Shown: positions 1 through 8,590 of the stretch, one piece after another
Layout of the letters: the number at the start of each line of letters is the position of its first letter
Position numbering within the stretch: position 1 is the stretch's first letter
Origin: an uncultured Pelagibacteraceae bacterium
GTDB taxonomy: Bacteria > Pseudomonadota > Alphaproteobacteria > Pelagibacterales > Pelagibacteraceae
Assembly (NCBI GenBank): GCA_902527265.1
Contig: CABZNY010000010.1
Coordinates: forward strand, 1-39,233
Direction of reading: 5' to 3'
DNA: 39,233 nt
The notes under the pieces: model-generated
The model's database searches: none
Told to the model about the DNA's origin: nothing
The model's input: the letters and a program-made list of their open reading frames with translations, nothing else
Translations under genes and position numbers: made by a program

Positions 1-1670
1 ACCTCTATAAATGTTGTAATTCCTTTTTTTTGATCCTCGCAAGATTGTTTTATTGCCGAAGTTGTTTCTTCCATAGTTTTGACGGCAACACCTTTCAATC
101 CACATGCATTGGCAACTTTAGCGTAACTTAATTCTGGATCAAGTTCTGTCCCAATAAAATTATCATCAAACCATAGGATAGAATTTCTTTTTTCTGCTCC
201 CCATTGATAGTTTCTAAAAATAACCATAGTTATTGCAGGCCATTCTTCTCTCGCACAAGAACTCATTTCATTCATACTTATTCCAAAAGCACCATCACCA
301 GCAAAACCAATTACAGGTGTGTCAGGGCATCCAATTTTAGCACCTAATATTGATGGAAAACCATACCCACATGGACCAAATAAACCTGGTGCTAAATATT
401 TTCTAGGTTTCTCAAAAGTTGGATATGCATTGCCTATTGCACAATTATTTCCAATATCACTTGAAATAATTACATCCTCAGGCATTCCGGCTTGTATTGC
501 TCTCCAAGCTTGTCTTGGTGACATTCTGTCTGAATCTCTTTCTCTAGCTTCCTTATTCCAAACAGTACCTGGATCATCATCTTCATGATCTAAACTTGTA
601 AGAGTTTGTAACCAAGCTGATTTTGTTTGATGAATTAAATTTTTTCTATCATTTCTGCCATTATCGCCAGCTGTTGATGAAAGTTTTTCTAAAATCTGTT
701 GTGAAACCATCTTAGCATCTCCACAAATACCAACTGTTACTTTTTTTGTAAGTCCAATTCTGTCTGGATTCATGTCTACTTGAATAATAGTTGCATCTTT
801 TGGCCAATAATCAATTCCGTATCCAGGTAAAGTTGAAAAAGGATTTAATCTTGTTCCCAGTGCTAAAACTACATCTGCTTTTGAAATTAACTCCATACCA
901 GCTTTAGATCCATTGTATCCTAATGGTCCCACTGCTAAAGGATGACTTCCTGGAAAACTATCATTGTGTTGGTATCCATTGCATACTGGGGCATCTAACT
1001 TCTCAGCTAACTTTTTGCATTCATCAATTGCGTTACCAATTACTACACCTGCTCCAGATAATATTACTGGAAATTTTGCATCTGATAAAAGCTTTGCAGC
1101 TTTTTCAATTGCTTCTTTTCCTCCACCTTGTCTTTCAAATCTTACAATTGGTGGTAGATCAATATCTATTACTTGTGTCCAATAATCTCTTGGTACATTT
1201 ATTTGTGCTGGTGCAGAACCTCTAAATGCTTTCTCTATTACTCTATTTAATACTTCTGCCATCCTCGAAGGGTCTCTAACCTCTTCTTGATAACAAACCA
1301 TATCTTTAAATAAATTCATCTGTTCTACTTCTTGAAAGCCACCTTGACCCATAGTTTTATTTGCTGCTTGAGGAGTAACTAATAATAATGGTGTATGGTT
1401 CCAATATGCTGTTTTAATTGGTGTAACTAATCCTGTTATTCCTGGACCATTCTGAGCAATAACCATTGACATTTTTCCAGTTGCTCTTGTGTAACCATCA
1501 GCAATTAAACCTCCATTAGTCTCATGAGCAACATCCCAAAAAGTAATTCCTGCTTTAGGAAATAAATCAGATATTGCCATAAAAGCTGATCCTATTATTC
1601 CGAAAGAATGTTCAATTCCGTGCATTTGAAGAACTTTTATGAATGCTTCTTCAGTTGTCATTTTAGTCAT
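1..1670 (-). CDS. xsc: Sulfoacetaldehyde acetyltransferase (3' end beyond window)
   Basis: This cytoplasmic thiamine-diphosphate enzyme of taurine and sulfonate catabolism converts sulfoacetaldehyde plus phosphate to acetyl phosphate and sulfite. About 556 codons are visible, and the C-terminal few dozen residues are off the left edge. I translated it by hand. The start reads MTKMTTEEAFIKVLQMHGIE, and the ThDP-activating glutamate is E50 in VAHETNGG. Further matches are IAQNGPGITG, the NHTPLLLVTPQAANK segment typical of Xsc, and a C-terminal ThDP/Mg motif beginning GFAGDGAFG near residue 455. The match to Xsc is closer than to acetolactate synthase. A second in-frame ATG lies three codons in, so the exact start is open. 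An AGG lies about 10 bases upstream of the first ATG. The gene is divergent from suyA across 90 bases, which suggests shared control. Confidence 0.93.
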   Translation of the reverse strand, partial: MTKMTTEEAFIKVLQMHGIEHSFGIIGSAFMAISDLFPKAGITFWDVAHETNGGLIADGYTRATGKMSMVIAQNGPGITGLVTPIKTAYWNHTPLLLVTPQAANKTMGQGGFQEVEQMNLFKDMVCYQEEVRDPSRMAEVLNRVIEKAFRGSAPAQINVPRDYWTQVIDIDLPPIVRFERQGGGKEAIEKAAKLLSDAKFPVILSGAGVVIGNAIDECKKLAEKLDAPVCNGYQHNDSFPGSHPLAVGPLGYNGSKAGMELISKADVVLALGTRLNPFSTLPGYGIDYWPKDATIIQVDMNPDRIGLTKKVTVGICGDAKMVSQQILEKLSSTAGDNGRNDRKNLIHQTKSAWLQTLTSLDHEDDDPGTVWNKEARERDSDRMSPRQAWRAIQAGMPEDVIISSDIGNNCAIGNAYPTFEKPRKYLAPGLFGPCGYGFPSILGAKIGCPDTPVIGFAGDGAFGISMNEMSSCAREEWPAITMVIFRNYQWGAEKRNSILWFDDNFIGTELDPELSYAKVANACGLKGVAVKTMEETTSAIKQSCEDQKKGITTFIE

Positions 1671-1760
1671 GGTTCAGCCTTTCTAATTCTTTTTTTTAAT
1701 TGTCAAAGTGAACGATTAATATATAAGATTCAGCGAATTTCAAATAAAGAAATCGTCACA

Positions 1761-2048
1761 ATGTCAAATACTGATATAATAATACATGATGAGAAAGATA
1801 ACGTTGGCGTAGTTGTTATAGAGAAAATAAACCCAGAGCAAGATTGTAATTGTTGGATAATGGAAAATGATAAGTCTGTTTCAATACAATCGAAAGACGA
1901 AATTCCATTAGGTCATAAGATTGCAATGGCAGATCTAAATGAGGGTGACACTATTTTGAAATATGGTCATGATATTGGAAAAGTAGTTAAAAATATTAAA
2001 AAAGGTGAACATGTTCATGTTCATAACGTAAAAACAAAAAAGTGGTAG
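1761..2048 (+). CDS. suyA: (2R)-sulfolactate sulfo-lyase, alpha (SAF-domain) subunit
   Basis: This is the small subunit of the lyase that splits 3-sulfolactate into pyruvate and sulfite. The 95-aa product starts MSNTDIIIHDEKDNVGVVV and has the short SAF/UxaA N-terminal-domain layout, including NCWIMENDKSVSIQSKDEIPLGHKIAMADL (given as consecutive pieces NCWIMENDKSV and IPLGHKIAMADL) and an HVHVHN stretch near the C-terminus. The reading frame stays open upstream to 1608, but that would run through the 5' end of xsc and adds sequence unlike the family, so I chose the ATG at 1761. Its ribosome-binding site is weak (AAAGAAA). The gene is three bases from suyB and clearly forms a two-gene unit with it. 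Confidence 0.9.
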   Translation: MSNTDIIIHDEKDNVGVVVIEKINPEQDCNCWIMENDKSVSIQSKDEIPLGHKIAMADLNEGDTILKYGHDIGKVVKNIKKGEHVHVHNVKTKKW

Positions 2049-2051
2049 TTA

Positions 2052-3218
2052 ATGGAGATTCCAAAAAGTTTTTTAGGATATAAAAGAGAAAATGGGCGCG
2101 CTGGAACACGTAACCATGTAATAATACTTCCCGTAGACGATATATCAAATGCATGTGCCGAAGCAGTAGCAAATAATATTAAAGGTACAATAGCTCTACC
2201 TCACTCTTATGGGCGACTGCAGTTTGGTGCAGATTTAGAACTTCATTTTAGAACAATGATTGGTACAGGAAAAAATCCTAATGTTGCAGCTGTTATAGTT
2301 GTAGGTATTGAACCTAAATGGACAAAAAGGATTGTTGATGCAATTACAACAACTGGCAAACCAGTTGAAGGATTTAGTATAGAAGGAGTTGGAGATATAG
2401 ATACTATTGCTAAAGTTTCAAAAAAAGCACAAGAGTTTTCAATGTGGGCTTCTGAAAAACAAAGAGAAGATTGTCCTATGAGTGATTTATGGATTTCAGT
2501 AAAATGTGGAGAGTCTGATACAACATCAGGATTAGCATCTAATCCTACTGTTGGAAATCTTATGGATAAGTTAGAACCACTTGGTGTTCATTTATGTTTT
2601 GGTGAGACTTCTGAGCTTACAGGAGCTGAAACAGTTTGCGAAAAAAGAGGCAAAACACCGGAGGCTCAAGCAAAGTTTAAAAAGACATGGAATGATTATA
2701 ATGATTTTATTCTTAAAGAAGCAACAGATGATTTATCAGAAAGTCAACCAACTGCAGGTAATATTGCTGGTGGATTAACTACTATTGAAGAAAAAGCATT
2801 TGGTAATTTTCAGAAAATTGGAGGATGTCAGTTTATTGATGTTCTAGAGCCAGCCGAGGAACCGACAAAAGGTGCGGGATTGTACTTCATGGATACTTCT
2901 TCAGCTGCTGCAGAATGTGTTACTTTACAAGCTGCAGGGGGTTTTAATATTCATTTATTCCCAACTGGACAAGGCAATATTATTGGAAATCCTATAGAGC
3001 CTGTGATTAAATTGACAGCAAATCCTCTTACAGCAAAAACTATGAGTGAGCATATTGATGTGGACGTTTCTAAAATTTTATCTAGAGAAATGAATTTGAG
3101 CCAAGCAGGAGATGAGTTAATCAAATCAACTTTAAGGGTTGCTAATGGAAGATTAACTTGTGCTGAAGCTCTAGGTCATAAAGAGTTTGTTATGACTAAA
3201 TTATATAGAAGCGCCTAA
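2052..3218 (+). CDS. suyB: (2R)-sulfolactate sulfo-lyase, beta subunit
   Basis: This is the large catalytic subunit of sulfolactate sulfo-lyase, a member of the UxaA/altronate dehydratase family. The 388-aa protein opens with [17 protein letters not shown], the usual start of this family, and contains [27 protein letters not shown] and [17 protein letters not shown]. Its conserved cysteines may ligate an iron cofactor, as proposed for related dehydratases. The separate small SAF subunit and the neighbouring xsc and sulfite-export genes favour SuyB over altronate or galactarate dehydratase. The stop codon lies directly against the stop of the convergent TauE gene with no bases between them, and no obvious terminator is visible there. 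Confidence 0.9.
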   Translation: MEIPKSFLGYKRENGRAGTRNHVIILPVDDISNACAEAVANNIKGTIALPHSYGRLQFGADLELHFRTMIGTGKNPNVAAVIVVGIEPKWTKRIVDAITTTGKPVEGFSIEGVGDIDTIAKVSKKAQEFSMWASEKQREDCPMSDLWISVKCGESDTTSGLASNPTVGNLMDKLEPLGVHLCFGETSELTGAETVCEKRGKTPEAQAKFKKTWNDYNDFILKEATDDLSESQPTAGNIAGGLTTIEEKAFGNFQKIGGCQFIDVLEPAEEPTKGAGLYFMDTSSAAAECVTLQAAGGFNIHLFPTGQGNIIGNPIEPVIKLTANPLTAKTMSEHIDVDVSKILSREMNLSQAGDELIKSTLRVANGRLTCAEALGHKEFVMTKLYRSA

Positions 3219-4304
3219 TTATTTTTTTAATTTTGCTAATCTTTTATCATCCCAATTAGAATAAACTCTTCTAATCATTGCAGCTCCAACTCCAAGTACT
3301 ACAGCAAGTAAAACTGAGGTTAGACCATAAAATACTGGTAAATCTCTTGAAAAATTTAATATAAATTCACTTAATGGTCCTAAATTATCTGAAGCATTAA
3401 CAATAACACTTGTTGTTTTTTCATCTTTGATAAAAGTATCATAAGCAATTGCTATACCAACTAATAATAATAATATTGCTAAAATAGTTTTAAACTCTGA
3501 GCTATCAATTTTTTCTCCAATTTTTTGTCCAAACTGTACACCTATTATTGAACCTAAAATTAAAACAGTAACTAATATTAAATCTATAGTTCCATAATTC
3601 AACGCATGCAAAATTGTAACTATCGCACTGATAAATATAGTTACAAAAAGGGAAGTACCTGGAATTAATCTTGTTGGCATCCCAATAATATAAATCATTG
3701 CTGGTACTAAAATGAAAGCACCACCTATTCCCATAATTGCAGCGATGAAACCAACTATCAGACCGATTATTATTGGTGTAAATGCACTTTCATAAAGTTG
3801 CGACTTTTTAAAACGCATTCTTAAAGGAAGACCATGTATCCAATAATGTTTATGTAGTTTCTTTTTTTCAGTTATTTTTTTTCTTGCTTTATCAATTTCT
3901 GATACACCTTGAATAAGCATAAAGGTTCCTAAAATTGCAAGGATATACATATAAGCTAAAGAGATAACTACATTTATTTTTCCAATATCTTTGAAATATG
4001 AAAAAGTTATAATTCCAAGTATTGTTCCGACAGCTCCTCCAATGACAATCATGAAACCCATTTTGTAATCGAGTGTTCCTTTAAGATAATGAGTTGTAGA
4101 CCCAGAGACTGAGGTTCCTAAAATATTACTGGCTTCATTGGGAACTGCATAAATAGGAGGTACACCTAAAAAAATTAAAAAAGGTGTCATCAAAAATCCT
4201 CCACCTACTCCAAACAAGCCAGATAAGATTCCTACAACTAAACTTAGACCAAATATAAAAAGTAAATTTATTTCGACTTGTGCAATTGGAAGAAAATACT
4301 CCAT
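3219..4304 (-). CDS. tauE: TauE/SafE family sulfite/anion exporter
   Basis: This 361-aa inner-membrane protein has two homologous halves. Each carries the glycine-rich TauE/SafE signature, GLFGVGGGFLMTPF near residue 30 and AAIMGIGGAFILVPA near residue 188, and about eight to nine hydrophobic segments follow this duplicated pattern. A basic loop of roughly 40 residues (ARKKITEKKKLHKHYW) separates the halves. Members export sulfite, sulfoacetate or other anions. Its place beside Xsc and Suy, both sulfite producers, and at the end of the Apr block makes sulfite export the best guess. The substrate is inferred from context, not from the sequence itself. Confidence 0.85.
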   Translation of the reverse strand: MEYFLPIAQVEINLLFIFGLSLVVGILSGLFGVGGGFLMTPFLIFLGVPPIYAVPNEASNILGTSVSGSTTHYLKGTLDYKMGFMIVIGGAVGTILGIITFSYFKDIGKINVVISLAYMYILAILGTFMLIQGVSEIDKARKKITEKKKLHKHYWIHGLPLRMRFKKSQLYESAFTPIIIGLIVGFIAAIMGIGGAFILVPAMIYIIGMPTRLIPGTSLFVTIFISAIVTILHALNYGTIDLILVTVLILGSIIGVQFGQKIGEKIDSSEFKTILAILLLLVGIAIAYDTFIKDEKTTSVIVNASDNLGPLSEFILNFSRDLPVFYGLTSVLLAVVLGVGAAMIRRVYSNWDDKRLAKLKK

Positions 4305-4356
4305 TTAAAGTAATTATTCCTCTAAGAATATAAAGTCAATAAATATGAATGTTTTT

Positions 4357-4503
4357 TTAAATAAAATTCTGTGCAGTACTAAGAAGAATTATGCCCCAAG
4401 CAAAGAAGATAAAAAGATATAAAAATGATTTAATTATTTTACTTAGTTGATTTTCAAAGAATAAAGGAAGTTTTTTTAGATTATGATTTATTATTTGAAA
4501 CAT
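4357..4503 (-). CDS. Possible 48-aa single-span membrane protein
   Basis: I found this short reading frame by hand in the gap between the exporter and the apr-linked gene. The product starts MFQIINHNLKKLPLFFENQL and has one hydrophobic span, FLYLFIFFAWGIILLSTA, near the C-terminus. The strand and position fit the apr-tauE run, which would otherwise have a gap of about 250 bases in an otherwise very tight operon. No clear Shine-Dalgarno sequence is visible. I know no family for it, and a chance frame in AT-rich DNA remains possible. Confidence 0.4.
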   Translation of the reverse strand: MFQIINHNLKKLPLFFENQLSKIIKSFLYLFIFFAWGIILLSTAQNFI

Positions 4504-4554
4504 ACTCGCGGAATATCACAAGTTGTAATAAATGCAAATATTTTTTAAAAATAT

Positions 4555-4905
4555 TTAGAAAATTGTTGCACCGAAGACTTTGATTTCATCTCCCTCTTCT
4601 CCGAGAACTAGTCTTCCCAAAAAGTCTCCAGGGATCTTTGTGCTAGTCTGTTTATATAAGACTGTTATGTATAGACCTCTTCTTAGACAGCCGATTGCTT
4701 TACATCCTTCAGCTAAACTCGAAATCAACTCATTATTTGCCCATTGTTTTCCAAGTTCAACTTCATTAGCTCCATACATCATTTGGGAGGACAAATCTCG
4801 AGTAAAGCCACCATAATCTTTGATGTTTGAGGACTTAACTAGGTTAGCCCACATAGGTTCTGCAATTTTAATAATTTCCTCGTCGGATTTATCTAAAAGA
4901 GCCAT
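4555..4905 (-). CDS. Unrecognised 116-aa protein linked to aprA
   Basis: This small soluble protein starts MALLDKSDEEIIKIAEPMWA and follows aprA by 16 bases, so it is very probably co-transcribed. It looks mostly helical at first (WANLVKSSNIKDYGGFTRDL) and more beta-like at the end (YITVLYKQ, FLGRLVLGEEGDEIKVFGAT). It has no signal peptide or membrane span. There are two cysteines in EGCKAIGCLRRG, spaced by four residues, and no classical cofactor motif. I do not recognise the family. Position suggests a role with the Apr complex, such as an accessory or assembly factor, but nothing in the sequence proves that. Confidence 0.8.
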   Translation of the reverse strand: MALLDKSDEEIIKIAEPMWANLVKSSNIKDYGGFTRDLSSQMMYGANEVELGKQWANNELISSLAEGCKAIGCLRRGLYITVLYKQTSTKIPGDFLGRLVLGEEGDEIKVFGATIF

Positions 4906-4921
4906 TTATGATTTGTTTCAA

Positions 4922-6784
4922 TTAAGAAGCTTCTTTTTTCTTCTCGTTCTCATCCACGATATGATAAACGGGCACTTTTTCCATTGAAAATTTACCAGTT
5001 TTAGGATCACGTCTAGAAACTGTCAGACAGTGCCAATTATCATCATCAAGTTTCATATGATCACCTCTATAATAATAGCCCGGCCATCTAGTTTCTTCTC
5101 TGAACATTGTATGTTCTGTTACACACTGAGATGTTAAAGCTCTATGTTTAAGCTCCCAAGCTCTCATTAGCTGATGATAGTCCTCTGCTCCAACATTTTC
5201 TAGATCCTCTTCTAGCCATTTGAGTAATTCTAGACCTTTTTTAAGCATGTTTGCGTTAGTCATGTAGTTTGTTGCAATTCCTCCAACATACTCGTCCATA
5301 ATTCTTTGAAGTCTTTGAAGTCCCTGAATTGGCGAGATATAACTAGGTGAAACAGTTCCGCCTGTAATCTCATTTCTTCCAACGGTATAATTTTCAAGTG
5401 GTTTATAAACAGCAGTTTTAAAGTCCTCACATTGTTTATCGCTAACTTTAATATCATTAGCCTTTTGGTCCTCAATATATTTTACTGCAGCTTTTGCAGC
5501 TAGTCTACCTTCAGTAAATGATCCTGATGAAAATTTATGTGCACTTCCACCAACAGTATCTCCAGCTCCAAAAAGTCCCTCAATTGTTAACATTCTATTA
5601 TAACCCCAGAAATATTCTGGTGGTGATAGATCTTCTGGTCCACTTACCCATGCGCCTGAGCATGTAGCGTGGGAACCCATAACATAAGGTTCAGATGTAG
5701 TAAGTTCTGGATTTGTATATTTTGGATCAATATTTTGTGACGCCCAAACAACAGCTTGACCAACTGTCATTCCAAGGAAATTTTCCCACCCTACAGTTTC
5801 TAGATGTGGATCTTGGAAAGCCTCTGTAGTGACCATGTGAATAGGACCTCCACCTGCCATTGTTTCTTGAATAAATGCATGATTTCTTAAACATGTTGGT
5901 GTTGGATGATGATCTATATATTCACCTACTAATTCTTTAGTTTGTTCATACCATTTCTTCTCGTAGTTTTCTCCATTAGCATTTTGAGTATAAGTTTTAA
6001 GGTGAAGGAAATATGCCCCAACAGGACCATATCCATCTTTAAATCTACATAACACTATTCTGTTTTCCATTTGTGTCATTTTAGCTCCAGCTGCTATAGG
6101 AAGTGCATAAGCTGAACCGTTACTCCAAGGAGCATACCAAGTTCTCCCCATACCTTCTCCAACAGCTCTCGGCTTAAATATGTGAGATGCTCCACCAGCT
6201 GCAACTATAACTGTTTTTGCTCTGAAAACATGGAAGTCTCCAGTTCTCATATTGAACCCAACAGCTCCACCTACTCTATTTTCTTTTTCCTCATCCATTA
6301 AAAGATGAGTGATCATTATTCTATTGTAAATCTTGTCAGCTGATTTCTTGGCAGCTTCTGCAACTATCGGCTTATAGCTTTCACCATGAATCATGATTTG
6401 CCATTTACCTTCTCTTAAGTAACGACCAGTTTTTTCATTTTTCATCATTGGCAATCCCCACTCATCAAACATGTGAACTGTTGAGTCTACGTGACGAGCC
6501 ATGTCATAACCTAAATCTTCTCTCACCATTCCCATTAAATCATTACGTGCATATCTAACGTGATCTTCGGGTTGGTTTTCACCCCATTGCATACCCATAT
6601 AACAGTTAATTGCGTACAATCCTTGGGCAACTGCACCACTTCTATCTATGTTTGCTTTTTCAACACAAACAATTTTCAAATCTCTTCCCCAGTGCCTTGC
6701 CTCAAAAGCAGCACCTGTTCCAGCCATTCCGCCTCCAACTACAAGAACGTCACAATCTTCGTAATGTGTTTTATGTTTGGCCAT
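4922..6784 (-). CDS. aprA: Adenylylsulfate (APS) reductase, alpha subunit (FAD)
   Basis: AprA is the catalytic flavoprotein that interconverts APS and sulfite plus AMP. The 620-aa product has the N-terminal FAD-binding motif VLVVGGGMAGTGAAFEARHWG (in two pieces VLVVGGGMAG and TGAAFEARHWG), then GAVAQGLYAINCYMG, a segment with TVIVAAGGASHIFKPRAVG, and the AprA-type capping and C-terminal helical regions including EHTMFREETRWPGYYYRGDH. These features separate it from fumarate reductase and succinate dehydrogenase relatives. The start codon overlaps the aprB stop. No sulfate-activating or DsrAB genes are seen here, so I infer the reverse direction, oxidation of sulfite from organosulfonates, rather than sulfate respiration. 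Confidence 0.94.
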   Translation of the reverse strand: MAKHKTHYEDCDVLVVGGGMAGTGAAFEARHWGRDLKIVCVEKANIDRSGAVAQGLYAINCYMGMQWGENQPEDHVRYARNDLMGMVREDLGYDMARHVDSTVHMFDEWGLPMMKNEKTGRYLREGKWQIMIHGESYKPIVAEAAKKSADKIYNRIMITHLLMDEEKENRVGGAVGFNMRTGDFHVFRAKTVIVAAGGASHIFKPRAVGEGMGRTWYAPWSNGSAYALPIAAGAKMTQMENRIVLCRFKDGYGPVGAYFLHLKTYTQNANGENYEKKWYEQTKELVGEYIDHHPTPTCLRNHAFIQETMAGGGPIHMVTTEAFQDPHLETVGWENFLGMTVGQAVVWASQNIDPKYTNPELTTSEPYVMGSHATCSGAWVSGPEDLSPPEYFWGYNRMLTIEGLFGAGDTVGGSAHKFSSGSFTEGRLAAKAAVKYIEDQKANDIKVSDKQCEDFKTAVYKPLENYTVGRNEITGGTVSPSYISPIQGLQRLQRIMDEYVGGIATNYMTNANMLKKGLELLKWLEEDLENVGAEDYHQLMRAWELKHRALTSQCVTEHTMFREETRWPGYYYRGDHMKLDDDNWHCLTVSRRDPKTGKFSMEKVPVYHIVDENEKKKEAS

Positions 6785-7254
6785 TAATAATAAACTCCCT
6801 TTTTGAAAGTTTCTTTTGGAACTGATGGTAGTTCTCCATCAATATTTAAACCTTCTGGCTCAGTGTATAATCTTTGAGAGTTTATCTCTCCTTGATTTGG
6901 TTTATCCCCTTCAGCAAGTTTTGGAATAAACTTTCCCCAAGGTTTGGTTGTAATTGGAGATACAAAGTCTTTTGTAGTTCCATTTCTAAATTTTATTTTC
7001 CATGAGATGGTTCCTTTTTCTTCTTCCCTTCTAACTCTTACACTGTGTCCCATTGGTGCAAAATCAGCATAACCTCTTACATCGATTGCATGATTAGGGC
7101 ATGCTTTCACACACGAATAGCACTCCCAACAAAAGTTTGGTTCAATATTCTTCGCTCTTCTTATTGTTTCATCGATATGCATTATATCTGATGGACAAAT
7201 ATCTACGCAGTGACCACAGCCATCGCAACGGGTCATGTATACAAAAGTTGACAT
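6784..7254 (-). CDS. aprB: Adenylylsulfate reductase, beta subunit (two 4Fe-4S)
   Basis: AprB carries electrons between AprA and the membrane. The 156-aa protein has two complete ferredoxin-type cluster motifs near the N-terminus: C10, C13, C16 and C20 in CDGCGHCVDICP, and C42, C45, C48 and C52 in CWECYSCVKACP. The C-terminal tail after the clusters (from SVRVRREEEKGTISWKI onward) fits the AprB extension that wraps around AprA. It sits between aprM and aprA, with a one-base overlap into aprA, as expected for stoichiometric synthesis. Confidence 0.94.
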   Translation of the reverse strand: MSTFVYMTRCDGCGHCVDICPSDIMHIDETIRRAKNIEPNFCWECYSCVKACPNHAIDVRGYADFAPMGHSVRVRREEEKGTISWKIKFRNGTTKDFVSPITTKPWGKFIPKLAEGDKPNQGEINSQRLYTEPEGLNIDGELPSVPKETFKKGVYY

Positions 7255-7288
7255 AATTTAATTTTTCTCCTTTTTAATTTTTATCATA

Positions 7289-8089
7289 TTAATAGTGTTT
7301 TGGCTCTTCTCTTTTTATACCTAAGCCAAATTGTTCAGGTGCATCTGCCTCTGGTGGTAGATTATCTCTAGAACCATCAGCCTCTGCTAAATTTTTTTGT
7401 AGTGCTGCACCAGGTTTATAAAACATATGAGCAAACTTTGACCAATATACTCCGCCAAATAAAACCAAATTTGCTGTAATAAATAACGCTAAGAAAACCA
7501 TATCATCATATCTTCCAACAAGATTTAGTGATTGAAGATAAGACCATATCAAACCAAATAAAGATGATGCTATTAATGCTAAAACAAATAAGTCAGCTTT
7601 AATCACTCTAAACCAAGGTTGTGCCTCAGAATAAACATCAACTCTTAAAAAAAACCAAAACCAAGATCCTCCTAATACAGTTAGTGCTGCCCCAATATGC
7701 CATATCATTGGCCACACAGTAGGAGTAGTAGATCCTGGCGATGTATAAAAGAAGATCATTACAACTGAACCTACCCAAAAAAGTATAGTTCCGTACATTC
7801 CCATTACATGTGCCACTCTTCTTTTACCTGCACCAAGTTCTGATGTTGTGGCAATGTCACTTGCTATAGTTTTTGAAATTACAGATATTCTTTCACCTGT
7901 TGATAGGGTTTTTGTAGCTGATAATTTTGCTTTTTTTGCATTATTAAAGAAATACTTCACATTTTTTTTGTGAATAATATCCATAACTGTTCCAACTAGA
8001 ATTAGTAAACCCATTAAAATAACAAAAGATTGCATCAAAAATGGTGGCACACTCTCTGCAAGTATTAAAAATGGATTAGTTGATATCAT
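7289..8089 (-). CDS. aprM: AprM-type membrane anchor of APS reductase
   Basis: This 266-aa integral membrane protein starts the apr run. About five hydrophobic spans are visible, including FVILMGLLILVGTVM, GTILFWVGSVVMIFFYT, LTVLGGSWFWFFLRV and LFALFITANLVLFGG-like segments. Histidines near span ends (RRVAHVMGMYG, MIWHIGAAL, SKFAHMFYKP) could be haem ligands as in NarI-like subunits, but that is a guess. In organisms using Apr for sulfite oxidation, a membrane protein encoded with aprBA (AprM) passes electrons to the quinone pool. Order, topology and spacing fit that role. The C-terminus is a polar tail rich in acidic residues. Confidence 0.82.
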   Translation of the reverse strand: MISTNPFLILAESVPPFLMQSFVILMGLLILVGTVMDIIHKKNVKYFFNNAKKAKLSATKTLSTGERISVISKTIASDIATTSELGAGKRRVAHVMGMYGTILFWVGSVVMIFFYTSPGSTTPTVWPMIWHIGAALTVLGGSWFWFFLRVDVYSEAQPWFRVIKADLFVLALIASSLFGLIWSYLQSLNLVGRYDDMVFLALFITANLVLFGGVYWSKFAHMFYKPGAALQKNLAEADGSRDNLPPEADAPEQFGLGIKREEPKHY

Positions 8090-8185
8090 TGTGAATTTGT
8101 TCCTTCCGCATAAGATTTTTAGTACACTTATTTAAATAGATCAACCGCGATATAATGACATTTCAACAGCTTATAAACGTAATTA

Positions 8186-8587
8186 TTATTTAGTTTTACG
8201 TACATAATGTTGTTTCGAGGCAATTACACTTCTGACACCACCTTGGGGATTATCAACGTCTCCAAATCTTCTTGGAATCAGATGAATGTGACAATGATCA
8301 ATTGATTGTCCTGCAGTTTTGCCAGAGTTAGACCCTACATTAAATCCCTCGATTGTATGATCTTTAATTTCAAGTTTCTTTTTAAGTTGTTTTAGAAGGG
8401 CATCACAAGCCAGAACTTCCTCGTTATTGAGTTCAAAATAATTTTCAACATGTCTCTTTGGAACAATTAAAGCATGATACTTTGAAACTGGGTAAGTATC
8501 ATAACTCGCGTAGGCCAATTCATTCTCTAGCTCGAAATCATTGGTAGATATATTGCAAAATAGACATGGGTTATTAGGATCTCTCAT
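8186..8587 (-). CDS. HIT family nucleotide-binding hydrolase
   Basis: This 133-aa histidine-triad protein is a probable nucleotide phosphoramidate or dinucleotide hydrolase. The active site HCHIHLIPRR near residues 100-110 is the canonical alternating His-hydrophobic motif. An N-terminal CLFC pair matches the zinc-binding CxxC of many HIT proteins. YPVSKYHALIVPKRHVENYF is the usual substrate-loop segment. It is the last gene of the run that includes pabC, three bases downstream. The physiological substrate cannot be told from sequence. Confidence 0.9.
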   Translation of the reverse strand: MRDPNNPCLFCNISTNDFELENELAYASYDTYPVSKYHALIVPKRHVENYFELNNEEVLACDALLKQLKKKLEIKDHTIEGFNVGSNSGKTAGQSIDHCHIHLIPRRFGDVDNPQGGVRSVIASKQHYVRKTK

Positions 8588-8590
8588 TTT

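Noticed and set aside
319..1225. Several plus-strand open frames, one rich in leucine and isoleucine
   Set aside because: They lie antisense to xsc, whose translated motifs are clear, and they match no family or domain pattern.
1608..1760. A longer SuyA reading from 1608
   Set aside because: It would overlap the xsc 5' end and add about 51 residues not found in the small SAF subunit.
4922..6784. aprA as succinate dehydrogenase or fumarate reductase flavoprotein
   Set aside because: The AprB-type two-cluster partner, the AprM membrane gene and AprA-specific C-terminal sequence make that unlikely.
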